DNA of 8,019 nt from an uncultured Oscillospiraceae bacterium (lineage in GTDB: Bacteria; Bacillota; Clostridia; Oscillospirales; Oscillospiraceae), in NCBI GenBank assembly GCA_900758955.1, contig CAAETL010000264.1, positions 1-8,019 of the forward strand, read 5' to 3'. This document shows, in pieces, positions 5,005-8,019 of the stretch. Position 1 is the first letter of the stretch; every line of letters begins with the position of its first letter. The position numbers were made by a program, and so were the translations under genes. A model generated the notes under the pieces. The model saw only the letters and a program-made list of their open reading frames with translations. It had not been told where the DNA came from and did no database searches.

Positions 5005-7151
5005 ACTTGGAACATATCTGCTATGGCTGCTTTCAGGAAAAGCCGGACGATTCCCCTGTCTGCCCCCACTGCGGGTTTAATGCGGAGGAGGAGCAGCCGT
5101 TTTTGGCGCTGCCCATGGGCGCACTGCTGAACGGCCGCTACATGACCGGAAAGGTCCTGGGCGTGGGCGGGTTCGGCATCACCTATCTGGGCTATGACCT
5201 GACGCTGGAGATTAAGGTAGCCGTCAAGGAATATATGCCCTCCGGTCTTGCTACCCGGCATTCCGATAAGTACAGCGTGGCACTGACCGGACGGGGCCAG
5301 GAGGATTATCAAAACGGCATGGAGCGCTTTTTAGAGGAAGCGCGGATCCTTGCCAAACTGCAGAATACGCCGAACATCGTGTCGGTGCAGAATTATTTTA
5401 AGGAAAACAACACGGCCTATTTCGTGATGGAATATATCGACGGCATGAGCCTGAAGGCATACGTTGCATCCCAGGGCGGGAAGATTCCCTATGACCAGGC
5501 GCTGACCATCCTGATGCCGGTGATGCAGGCGTTGACGCAGGTTCATGCCCTGAACCTGACCCACCGGGATATCAGCCCGGACAACATCTCCATTACCTCC
5601 AAGGGAGAGAGCAAGCTGCTGGATTTCGGCGCGGCCCGGTTTTCTATCGGAGATGAAAAAAGCGTGTCGGTCATCCTGAAACATGGCTACGCGCCGGAGG
5701 AGCAGTATTCCAGTAAGGGGAACCAGGGGCCGTGGACGGATGTATACGCCATGGGCGCCACCCTGTACCGCTGCGTGACCGGGGAGCTGCCGCCGGATTC
5801 CATCATGCGGGTCCATAACGATACGCTGAAAAAGCCCTCGGAGCTGGGCGTTCCCCTGCCTCCGCAGGTGGAACAGGCGATCATGAAGGCGCTCGCGGTA
5901 AAAGCGGAGGATCGTTTCTCCACCATGGAGGCCTTTATTGAAGGGATTACCGGGAAAACCCCGGCGTCTTTCCATCACCGTACCATGGCTGTGCCATCCG
6001 GTCAAACGGCTGCAGGTTCCGATGGAAAGCCGGGGCTTTGGACCAGATTCCGGCGGAGCCATATCGGGGTACAGATCACGGCGCTGGTGCTGTGCGTTGC
6101 TGTGCTGGGTCTGGGCGTCTGGGGAGCAGTAGCGGGGATCGGTGCGCTGACCGGCGGGAAAGCAGAGCCGGGTTCTTCTGACGGGCCATCTGGCACTCCT
6201 TTCGATATAACAGTGCAGGAACCCGAGGGCGTAGACGATGTCGTCTTGCAGGACTACGCCCAGGAGTATCTGAATATCACCATGGGGATCCCCCAGGGGT
6301 ATGCAGAAACAGAGTCCGGCAGCGGAGCTTTTGCTTCATCGGATGGAAGCGCTACCCTGCAGGTGGGATTTTACGATAAGGCCGCCGGTTTTCCGGTGTA
6401 TACCCTTTCTGATGTGGAGGAGAACGCGGAGAAATATGTCCAGTATTATATCGGCCTGCTGGAGAGCACCAATATCACAAAGCATGAGATCCTCAGCCGG
6501 GGTTACCGGGAGGGCAGTTCTTTGGACACCTACTTGATCCAGTTTTCTGCTACCGAAAGCGGAGGCACAACCATGGAATTTTTGGCGGCGTTCATCGAAT
6601 GCCAGAATGGGTTTGGCTGCTACAATCTTATCGGCTCCTATCCTCAGGGGGATGAGAAGGCGCAGGCGGAAATCTTTGCAGCAATGGATTCCTTCCGAAG
6701 CAACGGTCCGGCGGGCACAATTTACCAGCGATTTTATGATGAAAATCTCCCGTTTCAATTCCTCTATTGGGAGGACGAGAGCGAGATTCAGTTTACTGTG
6801 CTCGGAGAAAGCCGGCTAAGGATGGAGAAAAGTACGGCTGCGGTTGGTGTGGAAGTGCAAAGTCAGCAGATAAGCGATACTTTCAATAAGGAAATCTGGA
6901 TGGATGGTATTGCGGAAGTACTGGTCAAAGAATCTTTTCAACCGCGAAAAGAACGTTGGCAATACAAGAGCGGCGGAATTGACTGGATTGTTGATGAGTA
7001 CACCTATACTGAAGATGACACCTATCTCAGCGTTTACGGCGGCGAGTACGGCGGCTTGGCGTTTGTGATTCTTATCAGTGCAGCAACAGAAGACGAGCTT
7101 TTCGACGGAATGCTGTTGGATGTGACCAATACGATTCGACCTGTGAAATAG
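5001..7151 (+). CDS. Transmembrane Ser/Thr protein kinase B with zinc ribbon and two-part extracellular domain
   Basis: This 716-residue protein is a paralogue of kinase A. ATG 5001 has AGAGGAG (4988-4994) 6 nt upstream. The zinc ribbon uses Cys 7, 10, 21 and 24, with one residue more between the pairs than in kinase A. Kinase landmarks are GVGGFG (54-59), VAVK Lys76, Glu113, HRDISPDN (188-195, Asp190, Ser192 in place of Lys, Asn195), DFG (208-210) and APE (231-233). A linker to about 352 precedes one membrane helix (about 354-381). The extracellular part (about 400-716) aligns with kinase A through LNITMGIP, VYTLSDVE, GFGCYNLIGSYPQGD and MDSFRSNG, and later through SGGIDWIVDEYTY. Identity there is low, against about 81% in the kinase domain. 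The Pro/Thr linker of kinase A is absent. It probably senses a different external cue while sharing cytosolic targets; that is inference. Confidence 0.93.
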   Translation: MNLEHICYGCFQEKPDDSPVCPHCGFNAEEEQPFLALPMGALLNGRYMTGKVLGVGGFGITYLGYDLTLEIKVAVKEYMPSGLATRHSDKYSVALTGRGQEDYQNGMERFLEEARILAKLQNTPNIVSVQNYFKENNTAYFVMEYIDGMSLKAYVASQGGKIPYDQALTILMPVMQALTQVHALNLTHRDISPDNISITSKGESKLLDFGAARFSIGDEKSVSVILKHGYAPEEQYSSKGNQGPWTDVYAMGATLYRCVTGELPPDSIMRVHNDTLKKPSELGVPLPPQVEQAIMKALAVKAEDRFSTMEAFIEGITGKTPASFHHRTMAVPSGQTAAGSDGKPGLWTRFRRSHIGVQITALVLCVAVLGLGVWGAVAGIGALTGGKAEPGSSDGPSGTPFDITVQEPEGVDDVVLQDYAQEYLNITMGIPQGYAETESGSGAFASSDGSATLQVGFYDKAAGFPVYTLSDVEENAEKYVQYYIGLLESTNITKHEILSRGYREGSSLDTYLIQFSATESGGTTMEFLAAFIECQNGFGCYNLIGSYPQGDEKAQAEIFAAMDSFRSNGPAGTIYQRFYDENLPFQFLYWEDESEIQFTVLGESRLRMEKSTAAVGVEVQSQQISDTFNKEIWMDGIAEVLVKESFQPRKERWQYKSGGIDWIVDEYTYTEDDTYLSVYGGEYGGLAFVILISAATEDELFDGMLLDVTNTIRPVK

Positions 7152-7186
7152 ATGACAGCCCCGTTTCCGGGGGAAAGGAGAAAAAA

Positions 7187-7498
7187 GTGCTGAGTCTAAA
7201 AAGAAATGTCAACTGTCCCCGCCGCATGGCTGTGTACGCCGTCTTTGACGTGCTGGACCGGATGGGCTGCCAATACGAGCAGGCGCTGGTCGGCGATATC
7301 AAGGCGGAGGCGAAGGTGCTGGGGCATACCAGTGAGTACGCCTTTGCCGTGACGGAACAGACCATCAACACATCGATCCTCCATGTTTCCATGCTCCGTC
7401 CGGCAAGCGGCCTGAGTGAGGAGGAAAAACAGCTGGCAGTACGTTATCTGGCAGACAGCGTACTGCAGCATATCGATGAGGTACAGGCTTTAGAATGA
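7187..7498 (+). CDS. Small protein of unknown function
   Basis: This 103-residue protein uses a GTG start at 7187, with AAAGGAG (7174-7180) 6 nt upstream. A small GC hairpin (CCCCG 7159-7163 with CGGGG 7168-7172) lies just before the binding site and could affect its access. I recognise no family. The protein seems soluble, with no signal peptide or membrane helix. Residues about 11-30 (PRRMAVYAVFDVLDRMGCQY) look helical, followed by an alternating strand-like region (AEAKVLGHTSEYAFAVTEQ, then TSILHVSMLRP). A C-terminal helix (about 77-101, EEEKQLAVRYLADSVLQHIDEV) ends it. It follows kinase B by 35 nt and precedes the next gene by 13 nt, so it is probably the same operon; a role as kinase target or adaptor is only positional inference. 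Confidence 0.75.
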   Translation: MLSLKRNVNCPRRMAVYAVFDVLDRMGCQYEQALVGDIKAEAKVLGHTSEYAFAVTEQTINTSILHVSMLRPASGLSEEEKQLAVRYLADSVLQHIDEVQALE

Positions 7499-7511
7499 GG
7501 AGGAAGACGAG

Positions 7512-7874
7512 ATGGCAAATGAATCGAGAGTATTCCGGCTGCCTGCCGGCATGAGTACCCAGGTGGTGGCAAACGCGGTGGAGGCGTTCCTTTCATCCGC
7601 TAAGGGGATGGAGGTACAGAGTGCCGAAACCACAGAAGGCTATGTGGTGCAGGGCCGTCAGGAAAAAGACGGCTGGAAGACCATTGCCGGCATGAGGATG
7701 GCTACGACGATGCAGATGATCCGGATGGATGACAACTTAAACGTCACCGTGGGTCAGGGCGAATGGTCGGATATAGAAATTCCTTCCACCGTCACAAGCA
7801 TTGGGGAATATGCATTTTATAGATGTAGTAAGCTGAGTACACCCGCTGCGGGGATTACTACATCCCCGACCTGA
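7512..7874 (+). pseudogene. Unknown small protein gene, 3' part replaced by leucine-rich-repeat and transposon sequence
   Basis: ATG 7512 has a perfect AGGAGG (7498-7503) 8 nt upstream. Residues 1-87 form a compact region with no recognised family (VFRLPAGMSTQVVANAVEAF; EGYVVQGRQEKDGWKTIAGM; DDNLNVTVGQGEWSD). From residue 88 the protein turns into one BspA-like leucine-rich repeat unit (IEIPSTVTSIGEYAFYRCSKL). The last ten residues (PAAGITTSPT) are an out-of-frame reading of the TnpV fragment and end at TGA 7872. The frame is therefore a chimera, and the original C-terminus is missing. The 5' part fits the operon in spacing, strand and composition. It may still be translated as a 120-residue product. 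Alternatively it is an assembly join; the three-part composition itself is clearly visible. Confidence 0.7.
7773..7838 (+). other. Single BspA-like leucine-rich repeat (LRR_5-type) fragment
   Basis: About 22 codons read IEIPSTVTSIGEYAFYRC, then SKLS, which matches the IPxxVTxIGxxAFxxCxxLxx repeat of BspA-type surface proteins. Only one unit is present. By hand count it is about 38% GC, lower than the sequence on both sides. It joins the preceding gene at GEWSD and the TnpV frame at about GAGTAC, so it is probably a transplanted scrap of a surface-protein gene. Confidence 0.65.
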
Positions 7875-8019
7875 AACTTTCCGAGCAGCCGGAGGCCGCC
7901 ATCGGCAAGTATGGCCGTATGCGACAACGCTATCTGAAGGAACACCGGCCCGGCCTTTACAGCAGCTTGATTTTAAGCGAAAAGCTGTACCCGCACCTGT
8001 TGGAGATTGACCGGGCGGC
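7838..8019 (+). pseudogene. tnpV: TnpV-type transposon protein fragment, lacking its start and cut by the window
   Basis: Reading from 7838 gives 60 residues: YTRCGDYYIPDLKLSEQPE, then AAIGKYGRMRQRYLKEHRPG, then LYSSLILSEKLYPHLLEIDRA. The order GDYYIPDL, IGKYGRM, YLKEHRPGLY and LxxKLYPHLLEIDRA matches TnpV proteins carried on mobile elements of gut Firmicutes, as I recall that family; its biochemical role is poorly defined. In frame, only GCT GAG separate it from a TAA stop at 7829-7831, so no ATG, GTG or TTG start is available and only a few N-terminal residues appear lost. No ribosome binding site precedes it. The 3' end continues beyond the window. It overlaps the out-of-frame tail of the preceding chimeric frame. 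It marks the start of mobile-element DNA next to the kinase operon. Confidence 0.8.

Noticed and set aside
1504..5940. Recent duplication or gene conversion of the kinase domains
   Set aside because: The longest identical DNA runs I saw are only about 20-25 nt, and silent third-base differences are common throughout, so an older duplication kept by selection fits better.
7159..7172. CCCCG/CGGGG hairpin after kinase B as a terminator
   Set aside because: The stem is only 5 bp, with no T-run, and it leads straight into a ribosome binding site.
1..8019. CRISPR array, tRNA or rRNA genes
   Set aside because: No regularly spaced repeats, cloverleaf-like segments or rRNA-like sequence were seen; the only repeats are the short ones listed.

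Overview
The window looks like a piece of a gut-type Clostridia (Firmicutes) chromosome. Strong AGGAGG-type ribosome binding sites precede nearly every gene, GC content is moderate, GTG and probably TTG starts occur, the kinases are zinc-ribbon Ser/Thr kinases of a style common in Lachnospiraceae/Oscillospiraceae, and a TnpV-type transposon protein fragment sits at the right edge. This placement is inferred from gene style only; no marker gene is present.

Every supported gene is on the + strand. Spacing is tight: gaps of 6, 5 and 13 nt, two ATGA-type overlaps, and longer gaps of 64, 80, 77 and 35 nt that hold signals. From left to right: the C-terminal part of a membrane-anchored FHA-domain protein (1-498); a small soluble protein of unknown function (505-831); a DUF3592-like membrane protein (828-1349); an AT-rich gap with a candidate promoter/operator (1350-1413); transmembrane Ser/Thr kinase A (1414-3717); a second DUF3592-like protein (3723-4268); a perfect 11-bp hairpin (4276-4303); a third DUF3592-like protein (4349-4792); a probable 44-residue membrane peptide (4870-5004); transmembrane Ser/Thr kinase B (5001-7151); and two small proteins of unknown function (7187-7498 and 7512-7874).

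The region reads as a phospho-signalling locus. Two paralogous receptor-like kinases have a cytosolic zinc ribbon, a kinase domain, one membrane helix and a two-part extracellular domain. They alternate with three DUF3592-like small membrane proteins, and an FHA phosphothreonine reader lies upstream. The kinase domains are about 81% identical by hand alignment, while the extracellular parts have diverged strongly. This suggests one downstream pathway fed by two different external signals. Both kinases carry Ser in place of the usual catalytic-loop Lys (HRDISPDN).

The right end is rearranged. The last gene begins normally, then runs into about 22 codons of BspA-like leucine-rich repeat sequence with lower GC, and is then cut by a TnpV reading frame that lacks a start codon and continues past the window edge. 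This looks like a mosaic junction left by mobile DNA, or an assembly join.
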